Assembly: GCA_052169645.1 (NCBI GenBank)
Contig: JBQNCA010000034.1
Span: 1-14,262, forward strand
Length of the DNA stretch: 14,262 nt
Direction: 5' to 3'
From: JAIKWW01 sp052169645
GTDB lineage: Bacteria > Bacillota > Clostridia > Peptostreptococcales > Anaerovoracaceae
The translations under genes were made by a program, and so were the position numbers. Positions 13,982-14,262 of this stretch are shown in pieces. Within the stretch, counting starts at the first letter, position 1, and each line of letters starts with the position of its first letter. Below the pieces are notes generated by a model. It did not search any database. It was given only the letters and a program-made list of their open reading frames with translations, and was not told the DNA's origin.

Positions 13982-14262
13982 ATGATTTATGATGTGATAG
14001 TTATCGGCGGCGGTGCAAGCGGGCTTATGGCAGCGGTCACAGCCGGAGCCTGCGGAGCGAGAGTTTTGCTGCTGGAAAAGAACAAGACTCTCGGAAAGAA
14101 GCTGCTTTTGACCGGCGGAGGCAGATGCAATGTTACAAATAACTGCTCGATAGATGAAATTGTGGCAAATATCCCCGGAAACGGTAAATTCCTCTACAGT
14201 GCTCTGTCCGAATTTGATAATGTCGATATCAGAAATTTTTTTGAAAGTCGTGGAGTAAAGCT
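13982..14262 (+). CDS. BaiN/HI0933-family FAD-dependent oxidoreductase (5' part, cut by window edge)
   Basis: The first 93 codons are present and the gene runs off the right edge without a stop. The N-terminus is a dinucleotide-binding fold: strand YDVIVI, then the GGGASG loop (residues 9-14), helix, and the acidic end of strand 2 in LLLEK (E32). It is followed by LGKKLLLTGGGRCNVTN (37-53), the signature of the HI0933-like/YhiN/BaiN flavoprotein family, whose members are about 400 residues. Characterised relatives reduce diverse substrates, including bile-acid intermediates for BaiN, but the physiological substrate of most members is unknown. The start is supported by GGAG eight bases upstream. 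Local G+C appears higher than in the neighbouring genes. Confidence 0.9.
   Translation, partial: MIYDVIVIGGGASGLMAAVTAGACGARVLLLEKNKTLGKKLLLTGGGRCNVTNNCSIDEIVANIPGNGKFLYSALSEFDNVDIRNFFESRGVK

Overview
The window looks like the chromosome of a low-GC Gram-positive anaerobe, most likely a member of the Clostridia. The evidence is AT-rich DNA, strong AGGAGG-type ribosome binding sites, Rho-independent terminators, an S-layer-homology (SLH) cell-wall anchor, an ECF sigma/anti-sigma pair with a DUF4367-like sensor, and a BaiN/HI0933-type flavoprotein. I cannot name the species. No RNA gene, CRISPR array, transposase, integrase or origin was recognised.

Layout. Positions 1-655 are a very AT-rich stretch without a gene; it has a consensus-like promoter at its far left end and two small hairpins. 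Half of the window (656-7654) is one gene for a 2332-residue secreted surface protein. It contains a signal peptide, about 900 residues of BspA/LRR_5-type leucine-rich repeats, two tandem copies of a ~535-residue internalin-like LRR module (about 86% identical by hand alignment, with a nearly identical block at the start of each), a disordered linker and three SLH domains. A very strong terminator (25-bp stem) closes it. Next come an AEC-family permease (8048-8983), then an ECF sigma factor overlapping its putative membrane anti-sigma factor (9113-10475), preceded by an ECF-like promoter and followed by a terminator. A second likely operon (10832-12039) encodes an HD-domain hydrolase and an AlkD-like DNA glycosylase. 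A third (12178-12893) encodes thioredoxin and a DsrE-family sulfur-relay protein. It converges through a shared bidirectional hairpin on a Crp/Fnr-type regulator on the minus strand (13086-13745). The right edge cuts a divergently transcribed FAD oxidoreductase (13982 onward).

How parts may work together. The surface protein is probably displayed on the S-layer through secondary cell-wall polymers and binds host or neighbour ligands. The sigma/anti-sigma pair should sense something at the envelope and probably controls itself. Thioredoxin, DsrE and the Crp-like regulator look like a redox/sulfur module. The regulator's recognition helix has the RExxxR pattern that reads GTGA half-sites in E. 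coli CRP, and a GTGA-N5-TCAC palindrome sits about 40 bp upstream of the predicted thioredoxin transcription start, where a class II activator would bind.

The least ordinary observations are the mosaic tandem duplication in the giant LRR-SLH protein, the long AT-rich leader in front of it, an internal ribosome binding site that could make a second anti-sigma isoform without its sigma-binding part, and the proposed Crp site at the thioredoxin promoter. I found no clearly new biological system.
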